NCBI GenBank assembly: GCA_013396755.1
Contig: VWZF01007459.1
Coordinates: 100,909 to 164,908, forward strand
Source: Sclerurus mexicanus
Lineage: Eukaryota; Chordata; Aves; Passeriformes; Furnariidae
Direction of reading: 5' to 3'
DNA length: 64,000 nucleotides
Part shown: one piece after another, positions 63,201 through 64,000 of the stretch
Layout: each line of letters starts with the position of its first letter
Position numbering within the stretch: the stretch's first letter is position 1
Notes under the pieces: model-generated
What the model was told of the DNA's origin: nothing
What the model saw: the letters and a program-made list of their open reading frames with translations, nothing else
Database searches by the model: none
Position numbers and translations under genes: made by a program

Positions 63201-63539
63201 CAAAGTATTCTCAATAGCTGTCATTACAGTTGAGCTCAATTTTATCTTTACCATACAAATTCAAGTAAGTTTTCAGGCCTGAAGGATGTTGTGACCGTGG
63301 TGGTGGGAAGGTTGTTACACTTCATAGTTCAGACAACTGCACTGCAAAAGCTCTTTGGCAGGAGTGTAGTTATTGAGTGTAATTAATGCCTTTGTTGTCT
63401 GTTCCCAGTGTCTGTCACGTGCCTTGCCTGGTTCAGTGAAGACAGACCCTTTGCTGTTGGCTATTCAGATGGGAAATTGCTCATAGGAACCAAGGAACCA
63501 GTGGAGAAAGGAGGAGTCGTTCTAATTGATGCACATAAG
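6635..63539 (+). CDS. HERC1: HERC1, giant HECT-type E3 ubiquitin ligase (5' part of gene, 54 coding exons)
   Basis: Joining 54 exons at GT-AG sites (one GC-AG) gives an uninterrupted reading frame of about 3,625 codons with every phase matching. The product follows human HERC1 as I remember it, domain by domain: RLD1 (about residues 371-740), B30.2/SPRY (about 2040-2190), a UBA-like segment (about 2755-2795), a Cys/His cluster (about 2980-3045) and the first WD40 repeats (from about 3422). Family knowledge: HERC1 is a cytosolic and Golgi-associated ubiquitin ligase. Its RLD1 interacts with ARF/Rab GTPases, TSC2 is a reported substrate, and loss of function causes a human neurodevelopmental syndrome and the mouse tambaleante phenotype. 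The RLD2 and HECT domains lie beyond the right edge. No frameshift, internal stop or missing exon was seen, so the gene appears functional. Confidence 0.97.
8727..8822 (+). CDS. HERC1: HERC1 coding exon c2 (residues 311-342)
   Basis: Too short to stand out as an ORF. Acceptor ttgtag at 8726, donor gtatgt at 8823, 96 bp, phase 0 at both ends. It reads GSSADRSQWREPTRTSDGLC and continues into a helix ending LCLFEE. The 327 bp intron after it holds nothing recognisable. Confidence 0.95.
9150..9344 (+). CDS. HERC1: HERC1 coding exon c3, start of RLD1 (residues 343-407)
   Basis: Encodes VCRMASDYSR and then SETCEVYVWGSNSSHQL, the first RCC1-type blade strand (VYVWG). It ends ...SDAQT before gtgagt. 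195 bp, phase 0 at both ends. The following 1.4 kb intron contains a G/T-rich stretch at about 9615-9645 and otherwise nothing recognisable. Confidence 0.96.
10744..11055 (+). CDS. HERC1: HERC1 coding exon c4, RLD1 blades (residues 408-511)
   Basis: Encodes IEAGQYCTFVISTDGSVRAC followed by two RCC1 repeats with the hallmark motifs GKGSYGRLGLGDSNNQ and VFSWGDGDYGKLGHGNSS. It ends GPLQGK at gtatgt. 312 bp, phase 0. The RLD1 propeller is the part of HERC1 reported to contact ARF and Rab small GTPases. The 674 bp intron that follows shows nothing recognisable. Confidence 0.97.
11730..11826 (+). CDS. HERC1: HERC1 coding exon c5, RLD1 blade (residues 512-543)
   Basis: Encodes VVVCVSAGYRHSAAVTEDGE and the repeat start LYTWGEGDFGRLG. 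It leaves one base (phase 1) before gtaatt, completed by c6 as G-H-G-D. 97 bp. The 1.33 kb intron after it is AT-rich with nothing recognisable. Confidence 0.96.
13155..13298 (+). CDS. HERC1: HERC1 coding exon c6, RLD1 blade (residues 544-591)
   Basis: Acceptor ccttag at 13154. Encodes HGDSNSRNIPTLVKDISNVG, then EVSCGSSHTIALSKDGRTVW and SFGGGDNG. Phase 1 at both ends, donor gtaggt. The 555 bp intron shows nothing recognisable. Confidence 0.96.
13854..13981 (+). CDS. HERC1: HERC1 coding exon c7, RLD1 blade (residues 592-634)
   Basis: Encodes KLGHGDTNRVYKPKVIEALQ and then VCAGSQSSLALTSTGQ, an RCC1 repeat. Acceptor ttgcag, donor gtaggc, ends in phase 0. The 669 bp intron shows nothing recognisable. 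Confidence 0.96.
14651..14795 (+). CDS. HERC1: HERC1 coding exon c8, RLD1 blade (residues 635-682)
   Basis: Encodes VYAWGCGACLGCGSSEATAL and IGDSHCLALSH. This RCC1 repeat is Cys-rich, with the usual YGRLG strand replaced by CLGCG. Phase 0 to 1, donor gtaaaa. It is followed by a 90 bp intron. Confidence 0.96.
14886..15057 (+). CDS. HERC1: HERC1 coding exon c9, last RLD1 blade (residues 683-739)
   Basis: Encodes DNEVYAWGNNSMGQCGQGNS and ISAGTSHSLAWTALPRDR, the closing blade of RLD1. Phase 1 to 2, donor gtaaca. The next intron (1.05 kb) has a pyrimidine-rich CT tract at about 15195-15235 and nothing else of note. Confidence 0.96.
15195..15235 (+). repeat. pyrimidine-rich CT low-complexity tract
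   Basis: Almost pure C/T (ctctctctctccctcttcct and neighbours) within the intron between c9 and c10. It is far from the next acceptor, so it is not the polypyrimidine tract of an annotated exon. Confidence 0.8.
16106..16240 (+). CDS. HERC1: HERC1 coding exon c10 (residues 740-784)
   Basis: Encodes QVVAWHRPYCVDLEESTFSH and ends INSEIPPLPFPSSR. Phase 2 at both ends, donor gtacgt. It links RLD1 to the helical scaffold. The 711 bp intron shows nothing recognisable. Confidence 0.96.
16952..17117 (+). CDS. HERC1: HERC1 coding exon c11 (residues 785-840)
   Basis: Encodes EHHNFLKLCLKLLSNHLALA, then GPLRNLLFRLMDSSVPDEIQ, which look like amphipathic helices of the scaffold. Phase 2 to 0, donor gtaagt. 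The 556 bp intron shows nothing recognisable. Confidence 0.96.
17674..17799 (+). CDS. HERC1: HERC1 coding exon c12 (residues 841-882)
   Basis: Encodes VVIETLSVGATMLLPPLRER and RWESLSKGQ, in phase 0 at both ends (126 bp), donor gtaagg. The following 1.19 kb intron includes a weak MIR-like stretch (separate entry). Confidence 0.95.
18236..18310 (+). repeat. possible MIR-type SINE remnant
   Basis: The stretch carries the order aggttaggagacttgcccag, then gtcctaca, then an agattcc-like block, resembling the diverged core-to-3' part of MIR-family SINEs found across amniotes. It is heavily decayed and rests on pattern memory only. Confidence 0.25.
18991..19212 (+). CDS. HERC1: HERC1 coding exon c13 (residues 883-956)
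   Basis: Encodes RMQLDIILTSLQDHTHVASL, a Ser/Thr-rich variable loop (SSPSDTTETSSLCVSYGN), and LAEILMKTLLRNLGFYT. 222 bp, phase 0 at both ends. The donor is gtgtgt, weaker than most here. The 733 bp intron shows nothing recognisable. Confidence 0.95.
19946..20098 (+). CDS. HERC1: HERC1 coding exon c14 (residues 957-1007)
   Basis: Encodes DQAFGELEKNSDKFLLGTSS and LHELLCSLQKQLLAYCHINS. 153 bp, phase 0 at both ends, donor gtgtgt. It is followed by a short 179 bp intron. Confidence 0.95.
20278..20410 (+). CDS. HERC1: HERC1 coding exon c15 (residues 1008-1051)
   Basis: Encodes NSSSVALLHKHLQLLLPHAT, then LLKESSWNGSVGEKLR. Phase 0 to 1, donor gtaaat. The 474 bp intron shows nothing recognisable. 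Confidence 0.95.
20885..21076 (+). CDS. HERC1: HERC1 coding exon c16 (residues 1052-1115)
   Basis: Encodes DVIYVSAAGSMLSQIVNSLL and ARPLLSYLLDLLPPLDRLNR, strongly helical and Leu-rich. Phase 1 at both ends, donor gtaagt. The 462 bp intron shows nothing recognisable. Confidence 0.95.
21539..21760 (+). CDS. HERC1: HERC1 coding exon c17 (residues 1116-1189)
   Basis: Encodes GGPELIDPAGVPLPQPAQSW, VWLVDLERTVALLIGRCLGG and TPLFSDGVEMD. Phase 1 at both ends, donor gtaaac. The 864 bp intron carries a perfect 14-bp inverted repeat (separate entry). Confidence 0.95.
22121..22156. repeat. perfect 14-bp inverted repeat (hairpin), 8-base loop
   Basis: Arm ttagtcattaatag at 22121-22134 is followed by 8 bases and its exact reverse complement at 22143-22156. 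It lies inside the intron between c17 and c18. It could form a stem in the pre-mRNA. No known element is recognised. Confidence 0.85.
22625..22798 (+). CDS. HERC1: HERC1 coding exon c18 (residues 1190-1247)
   Basis: Encodes DKCMSSLLEVALSGNEEQKP and VYVDLALGCTKEPARSLWIS. Phase 1 at both ends, donor gtaagg. The 1.6 kb intron that follows shows nothing recognisable. Confidence 0.95.
24402..24516 (+). CDS. HERC1: HERC1 coding exon c19 (residues 1248-1285), GC donor
   Basis: Encodes DWDTATLSNESLLDTVSRFV and LLSQACGES. The exon must end at AG (24515-24516) so that c20 can complete Arg as R-Y-Q-P-G. The next bases are gcaagt, so the donor is GC rather than GT. The nearest GT, four bases on, would shift the frame. 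Phase 1 to 2. Confidence 0.93.
24517..24611 (+). other. GC-AG intron (95 bp)
   Basis: The donor AG|gcaagt matches the extended consensus typical of GC-AG introns, with perfect pairing to U1 outside the GC position. The acceptor tttttttgcag follows a strong T tract. It is the only non-GT donor among the 54 used here. Confidence 0.85.
24612..24732 (+). CDS. HERC1: HERC1 coding exon c20 (residues 1286-1326)
   Basis: Encodes YQPGKALAEVYRCVYKVRSR and ELIQTRSSSRDRW. Phase 2 to 0, donor gtaagg. The 1.89 kb intron that follows has a GC-richer stretch at about 24950-25270 of unknown nature and a 9-bp hairpin at 26496-26519. Confidence 0.94.
26618..26789 (+). CDS. HERC1: HERC1 coding exon c21, acidic segment (residues 1327-1383)
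   Basis: Encodes MLDNQESADVDTQEHSFTRT, then a run rich in Glu/Asp ending EEEEREHEVMTAG. The first three residues differ from the ISE I remember in human. The exon happens to begin with ATG, but this is an internal exon. Phase 0 to 1, donor gtaagt. The 1.97 kb intron shows nothing recognisable. Confidence 0.93.
28762..29068 (+). CDS. HERC1: HERC1 coding exon c22 (residues 1384-1485)
   Basis: Encodes KIFQCFLSAREVARSRDRDR, a Pro/Gln linker (LDDPPPQSQQERR), VYTAACNSVIHRCALLILGV and ends GIGLMTR. A run of eight C (28854-28861) sits in the frame without breaking it. Phase 1 to 2, donor gtgggc. The 1.25 kb intron that follows ends with a (TG)n tract (separate entry). Confidence 0.95.
30259..30285 (+). 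repeat. (GT)13 microsatellite close to the c23 acceptor
   Basis: An uninterrupted GT/TG run of 27 bases ends 28 bases before exon c23. The intervening sequence has further tgtgtgtg and few pyrimidine runs, so the repeat occupies the place of the polypyrimidine tract. Confidence 0.95.
30314..30434 (+). CDS. HERC1: HERC1 coding exon c23 (residues 1486-1526)
   Basis: Encodes SESLTAESRSIHASSNYRLI and SRSESDLSQPESDEEGYSL, a Ser-rich segment likely to be phosphorylated. Acceptor ggagcag is weak and preceded by the TG repeat. 121 bp, phase 2 to 0, so skipping would shift the frame. Donor gtaagt, then a 247 bp intron. Confidence 0.93.
30682..30733 (+). CDS. HERC1: HERC1 coding exon c24 (residues 1527-1543)
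   Basis: A 52 bp exon encoding SGRRNVDLDLAASHRKR plus one base. Acceptor aatctag, donor gtaagt, phase 0 to 1. Confidence 0.92.
31326..31377. repeat. imperfect inverted repeat (18-bp stem with 7-base bulge)
   Basis: Left arm gaagcctt + 7-base bulge + ttaggtcact (31326-31350). The 9-base loop is followed by agtgacctaa + aaggcttc (31360-31377), an exact complement of both arm parts. A pre-miRNA, a palindromic transposon remnant and chance are all possible. Confidence 0.8.
36647..36668 (+). repeat. (GGGA)5 tract, G-quadruplex-prone
   Basis: Five GGGA units in a row followed by GG on the transcribed-sense strand meet the usual four-G3-run pattern with one-base loops. Confidence 0.85.
37984..38255 (+). 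CDS. HERC1: HERC1 coding exon c25 (residues 1544-1634)
   Basis: Encodes ALHSQVESLSDSWVRLKHSR, GVHTLIENVVSFVSGDVGN and IIAMEQQQLRAE. Phase 1 to 0, acceptor ctttag, donor gtaaat. One extra Val appears in SFVESDFD relative to the human order I remember. A 310 bp intron follows with nothing notable. Confidence 0.95.
38566..38781 (+). CDS. HERC1: HERC1 coding exon c26 (residues 1635-1706)
   Basis: Encodes LRLEALHQILVLLSGMEEKG and LLTSVRLQFLAGCFGLGTVG, helical. 216 bp, phase 0 at both ends, donor gtaggt. It is followed by an 84 bp intron. Confidence 0.95.
38866..38986 (+). CDS. HERC1: HERC1 coding exon c27 (residues 1707-1746)
   Basis: Encodes DGIRAAKRSIQIEIQVAVHK and LSATLERALQANKHHI. Phase 0 to 1, donor gtaagt. 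The 933 bp intron shows nothing recognisable. Confidence 0.95.
39920..40157 (+). CDS. HERC1: HERC1 coding exon c28 (residues 1747-1825)
   Basis: Encodes EAQQRLLLVTVFALSVHYQP, ISTGLLNVLSQLCGTDTMLG and STRLLQILAITTG. Phase 1 to 2, donor gtgagt. The 949 bp intron after it includes a two-copy 21-bp tandem repeat. Confidence 0.96.
40814..40851 (+). repeat. two-copy tandem repeat, period 21
   Basis: The 17-base unit ccccaaaccatggaaac occurs at 40814-40830 and 40835-40851, joined by 4 bases. A short local duplication in the intron between c28 and c29. Confidence 0.85.
41107..41300 (+). CDS. HERC1: HERC1 coding exon c29 (residues 1826-1890)
   Basis: Encodes TYADKLSPKVVQSLLDLLCS, then an acidic segment (FGEGEGEEDEVESKK) that varies between species. 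Phase 2 to 1, donor gtaatt. The 1.17 kb intron shows nothing recognisable. Confidence 0.95.
42473..42628 (+). CDS. HERC1: HERC1 coding exon c30 (residues 1891-1942)
   Basis: Encodes ALRKQHAAELHLGDFLVFLR and PKWTEVLLNIASQKCCS. Phase 1 at both ends, donor gtatga, then a 217 bp intron. Confidence 0.95.
42846..42952 (+). CDS. HERC1: HERC1 coding exon c31 (residues 1943-1978)
   Basis: Encodes GVPLVGNLRTRLLALHVLEA and ACESGVEDDQMAQ. Phase 1 to 0, donor gtctgt, then a 235 bp intron. Confidence 0.95.
43188..43298 (+). CDS. HERC1: HERC1 coding exon c32 (residues 1979-2015)
   Basis: Encodes VVERLFSLLSDCMWETPIAQ and AIQIKEKEQEMKLQ. 111 bp, phase 0 at both ends, donor gtaact. It is followed by an 81 bp intron, the shortest in the window. 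Confidence 0.95.
43380..43556 (+). CDS. HERC1: HERC1 coding exon c33, start of SPRY domain (residues 2016-2074)
   Basis: Encodes KQGESEDEDENLPIQEVSFD, then GQILTHGSGGKGYGLASTGV and TSGCYQWK, the opening strands of a B30.2/SPRY fold. 177 bp, phase 0, donor gtgggt. The 974 bp intron that follows carries a CR1 fragment and a T-rich tract. Confidence 0.96.
43684..43745 (+). mobile_element. CR1 LINE 3'-end fragment
   Basis: The order gtggttggactcagtgatct, then aaggatcttctccagtctc, then attgtgtgatttctg follows the conserved 3' end of avian CR1 LINEs. It is short, diverged, 5'-truncated and in the sense orientation. Identification is from memory of the family. Confidence 0.7.
44033..44076 (+). repeat. 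T-rich low-complexity tract
   Basis: A run of T interrupted by single G and one GGGG, ending ttttttttttttttagg. An AG follows, but the downstream sequence does not code, so this is not an acceptor used by HERC1. Confidence 0.85.
44531..44770 (+). CDS. HERC1: HERC1 coding exon c34, SPRY core (residues 2075-2154)
   Basis: Encodes FYIVKENRGNEGTCVGVSRW, WLYRAYSGNLYHNGEQTLTL and DFITCVLDMEARTISFGKNG, the core SPRY strands including the typical D...TISF-KNG turn. 240 bp, phase 0, donor gtattt, then a 196 bp intron. SPRY domains act in protein recognition; the HERC1 partner is not evident from sequence. Confidence 0.97.
44967..45050 (+). CDS. HERC1: HERC1 coding exon c35, end of SPRY domain (residues 2155-2182)
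   Basis: An 84 bp exon encoding EPKLAFEDVDAAELYPCVMF and YSSNPGEK, the closing strands of SPRY. Phase 0, donor gtaact. A degraded LTR lies in the 459 bp intron after it. Confidence 0.96.
45074..45185 (+). mobile_element. degraded ERVL-like avian LTR fragment (old endogenous retroviral copy)
   Basis: The segment follows, in order, the start of a widespread avian ERVL LTR: tgtactggtttgggctggg, a block around cattttggatttctgac, then ggtgttgataatacac. Many substitutions and small gaps show it is old. No internal retroviral coding sequence accompanies it. Identified from memory of the family. Confidence 0.55.
45510..46030 (+). CDS. HERC1: HERC1 coding exon c36 (residues 2183-2355)
   Basis: Encodes VKICDMQMRGTPRDLLPGDP (last SPRY-linked strand), a helix (MMERLNKIKTCLKEAGQKLK), a Lys/Glu-rich coiled segment, then a beta-rich stretch: VWPVLAVIGGVDAGLRVGGR, KQTGRHATLLGVVKEGSTSA and KVQWDEAEITI. 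The latter looks like a small beta-barrel. The second half is CpG-rich. Phase 0 to 2, donor gtacgt. The 1.53 kb intron shows nothing recognisable. Confidence 0.96.
47556..48331 (+). CDS. HERC1: HERC1 coding exon c37 (residues 2356-2614), tandem acceptor
   Basis: Starts after attaaag so that it reads S-FPTFWSPSDTPLYNLEP, as in the human protein I remember. A second acceptor (gcctag at 47579) would drop 24 bases in frame. The exon continues with PLPFDVARFRGLTATVLLDL, a Lys/His/Glu-rich disordered stretch, AVQLSYLYLGAMKSLSVLLS, and AALQFLMRHMVKRAVMRSPI with LVVHGLLEDQFGG. Phase 2 to 1, donor gtacct. The 719 bp intron shows nothing recognisable. Confidence 0.95.
49051..49249 (+). CDS. HERC1: HERC1 coding exon c38, Ser/Thr-rich linker (residues 2615-2680)
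   Basis: Encodes EVEQQVEEGDQSQQAQTPVT and a low-complexity run of Ser and Thr (SSLEDTTTATTPVTDTETV), ending GVMPLSLLR. Probably disordered. Phase 1 to 2, donor gtaaaa. The 900 bp intron shows nothing recognisable. Confidence 0.95.
50150..50310 (+). CDS. HERC1: HERC1 coding exon c39, Ser/Pro-rich linker (residues 2681-2734)
   Basis: Encodes QMFSSYPTTTVLPARRAQTP and RRQSLTSPDSQSARPANRT, rich in S/T-P sites. Acceptor cttttcaag is weak (AAG). Phase 2 to 1, donor gtaagc. The 1.45 kb intron shows nothing recognisable. Confidence 0.95.
51764..51880 (+). CDS. HERC1: HERC1 coding exon c40, UBA-like start (residues 2735-2773)
   Basis: Encodes ALSDPSSRLSTSPPPPAIAV, then PLLEMGFSLRQIAKAMEATG, which has the MGF signature and first helices of a UBA domain. 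Acceptor ctttgaag, donor gtaacc, phase 1 at both ends, then a 168 bp intron. Confidence 0.95.
52049..52280 (+). CDS. HERC1: HERC1 coding exon c41, UBA-like end and acidic linker (residues 2774-2850)
   Basis: Encodes GARGEADAQNITVLAMWMIE followed by His-Pro, the third helix of the UBA-like fold, then an acidic and Ser/Gly linker and ADATEMEEGFSER. Phase 1 to 2, donor gtaaaa. The 1.03 kb intron shows nothing recognisable. Confidence 0.95.
53314..53438 (+). CDS. HERC1: HERC1 coding exon c42 (residues 2851-2892)
   Basis: Encodes PDNMEHVDNAASASGPPSRG and AVTRRHKFDLAARTLLARA. It is very GC- and CpG-rich, as is the 203 bp intron that follows. Phase 2 to 1, donor gtaagt. Confidence 0.95.
53642..53862 (+). 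CDS. HERC1: HERC1 coding exon c43, acidic patch (residues 2893-2966)
   Basis: Encodes AGLYRSVQAHRNQSRREGIA, then LYDFNLDEELEIDLDDEAME and AMFGQDL, and ends WIPEVLDWPTW. The acidic amphipathic stretch could be a protein-docking surface. Phase 1 to 0, donor gtgtgt. The 1.16 kb intron shows nothing recognisable. Confidence 0.95.
55022..55290 (+). CDS. HERC1: HERC1 coding exon c44, Cys/His cluster (residues 2967-3055)
   Basis: Encodes HVCESEDREEVVVCELCESS, FNQHMKRNHPGCGRSANRQG and GGECGSGNPYYLLCGICREK. The pattern C-x2-C-x9-H-x4-H-x2-C, followed after a Gly/Tyr-rich stretch by C and C-x2-C, suggests a zinc-binding module. Phase 0 to 2, donor gtaaca. The 452 bp intron shows nothing recognisable. 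Confidence 0.96.
55743..55795 (+). CDS. HERC1: HERC1 coding exon c45 (residues 3056-3073)
   Basis: A 53 bp exon encoding YKGQAPDLIGKQDSVYE. Acceptor tcctacag, donor gtaagt, phase 2 to 1. The 1.24 kb intron shows nothing recognisable. Confidence 0.93.
57031..57231 (+). CDS. HERC1: HERC1 coding exon c46 (residues 3074-3140)
   Basis: Encodes EDWDMLDVDEDEKLTGEEEF, LGLNDRRIVPEPVQFPDSDP and ATNSMEETLMQI. Acidic start, phase 1 at both ends, donor gtaaat. The 579 bp intron opens with a short ataata/ccacca microsatellite at about 57268-57294. Confidence 0.95.
57811..57985 (+). CDS. HERC1: HERC1 coding exon c47 (residues 3141-3198)
   Basis: Encodes GCHGSIEKSSSGRITLGEQA, HDRVMALRRVTAAAQVLLAR and MVMRALSLLSV, helical. 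Acceptor ttccaag, donor gttggt (weak), phase 1 to 2. It is followed by a 193 bp intron. Confidence 0.95.
58179..58449 (+). CDS. HERC1: HERC1 coding exon c48 (residues 3199-3289)
   Basis: Encodes GSSCSLAAGLESLGLTDIRT, LVRLMCLAAAGRAGLSTSPS and ISCLAYLSTAVGCLASNTPS, ending LLVQLCTQ. Helical repeat-like. Phase 2 to 0, donor gtggga. The 364 bp intron shows nothing recognisable. Confidence 0.95.
58814..59027 (+). CDS. HERC1: HERC1 coding exon c49 (residues 3290-3360)
   Basis: Encodes NLISAATGVNLTTVDDPIQR, FLPSFLRGIAEENKLVTSPN and ALVALLADKGAKLRPNYDKA, ending EIEKK. Phase 0 to 1, donor gtatga. The 650 bp intron shows nothing recognisable up to the tandem acceptors of c50. Confidence 0.95.
59678..59728 (+). 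other. HERC1: optional 51-bp in-frame 5' extension of exon c50
   Basis: Between two usable acceptors lies a stop-free 51-base stretch in the HERC1 frame, reading GLIAHLYAHPSYDPSAV. Its upstream acceptor (tttcgtttaagcag) is at least as good as the downstream one. It may be constitutive, alternative or intronic; sequence alone does not decide. Confidence 0.45.
59729..59934 (+). CDS. HERC1: HERC1 coding exon c50 (about residues 3361-3429), tandem acceptor
   Basis: Encodes G-PLELANALAACCLSSRL, QHRQWAAQQLVRALAAHDRD and LRKCSFIKLEAHQNR, leading into the WD40 region. I place the start after gctgtag at 59728, which gives the human junction as I remember it. An upstream acceptor (taagcag at 59677) would add 17 in-frame codons. 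Extremely CpG-rich exon. Phase 1 to 0, donor gtgagt. The 493 bp intron shows nothing recognisable. Confidence 0.9.
60428..60555 (+). CDS. HERC1: HERC1 coding exon c51, first WD40 repeat (about residues 3430-3471)
   Basis: Encodes VMTCVWCNKKGLLATSGNDG and TIRVWNVTKKQYSLQQTCVL, a clear WD40 blade (SGNDGTIRVWNV). Phase 0 to 2, donor gtgagt. The 1.13 kb intron shows nothing recognisable. Confidence 0.96.
61681..61808 (+). CDS. HERC1: HERC1 coding exon c52, WD40 repeat (about residues 3472-3514)
   Basis: Encodes EGDSEESLGSPSDLSLSLVC, then WSISGKYLAGATEKMVNIWQ and VNG, a WD40 blade ending in VNIWQV. Acceptor ctgttatag, donor gtacgc, phase 2 to 1. The 538 bp intron shows nothing recognisable. Confidence 0.95.
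62347..62547 (+). CDS. HERC1: HERC1 coding exon c53, WD40 region (about residues 3515-3581)
   Basis: Encodes GGKGLLDLQPHWVSALAWPE and LLLIGRMDGSLALIEVVDIS, ending ELEHCYRKD. Phase 1 at both ends, donor gtaagg. The 861 bp intron shows nothing recognisable. Confidence 0.96.
63409..63539 (+). CDS. HERC1: HERC1 coding exon c54, WD40 region (about residues 3582-3625)
   Basis: Encodes VSVTCLAWFSEDRPFAVGYS and GTKEPVEKGGVVLIDAHK, a WD40 blade. Acceptor ttcccag, donor gtagtc, phase 1 to 0. It is the last exon in the window. The remaining WD40 blades, RLD2 and HECT must lie to the right; 63540-64000 is intron with nothing recognisable. Confidence 0.95.
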
Positions 63540-64000
63540 GTAGTCTTTTTGAAACTATTGTCATTTGTGCAGGTAAAGATCTGTTGAAACTATTTTCTCT
63601 AATTGAAAGCTGTTTATAAAGTCAGGTGCATATTATTTTGAGAACACGTACCTACTTATGATGCGCATATTAAACATAATGTATTTTAAATGAAAAAAGG
63701 GGAGGTTAAATTTGATAACCTGTTTTTCTATTAGAGATTGTGAAGTGTATGTACATACAGTGACAGGAGTGTTAAACACACAGCTATGCATGACTGGCTT
63801 TAAAAAACTAGTTCTTTTAATTAGTAGAAGTGCTCATAATAAATACTAATTTTGCACATGTCACATGTTTAGCTTCTTGTGCAAAGCAAAAGGTGTTTTT
63901 CCAAATACAGTCATAAAGGTTTGGAACCTTCTCTAGGCCAGTATGTAATAATGAGTCATTAACAGTCCATAAATGATTTGTTGGGCTAAGAGGAGAATTC

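Noticed and set aside
1..64000. Nested gene, tRNA, rRNA, CRISPR array or novel multi-gene system
   Set aside because: Both strands were read across the longer introns; nothing beyond HERC1 and a few decayed repeats could be supported.

Overview
The window holds one gene, read on the + strand: the 5' half of HERC1, which encodes a giant HECT-type E3 ubiquitin ligase of about 4,860 residues in human. I could place 54 consecutive coding exons between 6635 and 63539. Their splice phases agree at every junction, and they encode about the first 3,625 residues. The gene is broken only by the window edges. The untranslated first exon and promoter lie to the left of the window. The rest of the WD40 region, the second RCC1-like domain and the catalytic HECT domain lie to the right. 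Exon numbers (c1-c54) count coding exons only.

The source looks like a bird. The encoded protein is close to what I remember of human HERC1. The introns are short for an amniote (54 exons in 57 kb, mostly 0.1-2 kb). The few recognisable interspersed repeats are of avian type: a CR1 3' end near 43.7 kb and an ERVL-like LTR fragment near 45.1 kb. Nothing primate- or rodent-specific was seen. The species cannot be named from this sequence.

Layout. 1-6608 is the end of intron 1 with no supported gene. 6609-9344 encodes the N-terminal helical region. 9150-15057 encodes the first RCC1-like seven-bladed propeller (RLD1). 16106-43298 encodes a long, poorly characterised scaffold with an acidic segment, interrupted by one 7.25 kb intron (30734-37983). 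43380-45050 and the start of the next exon encode a B30.2/SPRY domain. 45510-51700 encodes a charged region, a small beta-rich segment and low-complexity Ser/Thr-rich linkers. 51764-52280 encodes a UBA-like domain. 53642-55290 encodes an acidic patch and a Cys/His cluster. 57031-59934 encodes a helical segment. 60428-63539 encodes the first WD40 repeats.

I found no nested gene, RNA gene, CRISPR array or novel multi-gene system. The points most worth a second look concern RNA processing: a GC-AG intron, a (TG)n tract where the polypyrimidine tract of exon c23 should be, two frame-preserving tandem acceptors (c37, c50), and a 4-codon uORF ahead of the start codon. Also of note are a conserved-looking Cys/His cluster, intragenic CpG-rich blocks, and two clean intronic hairpins.
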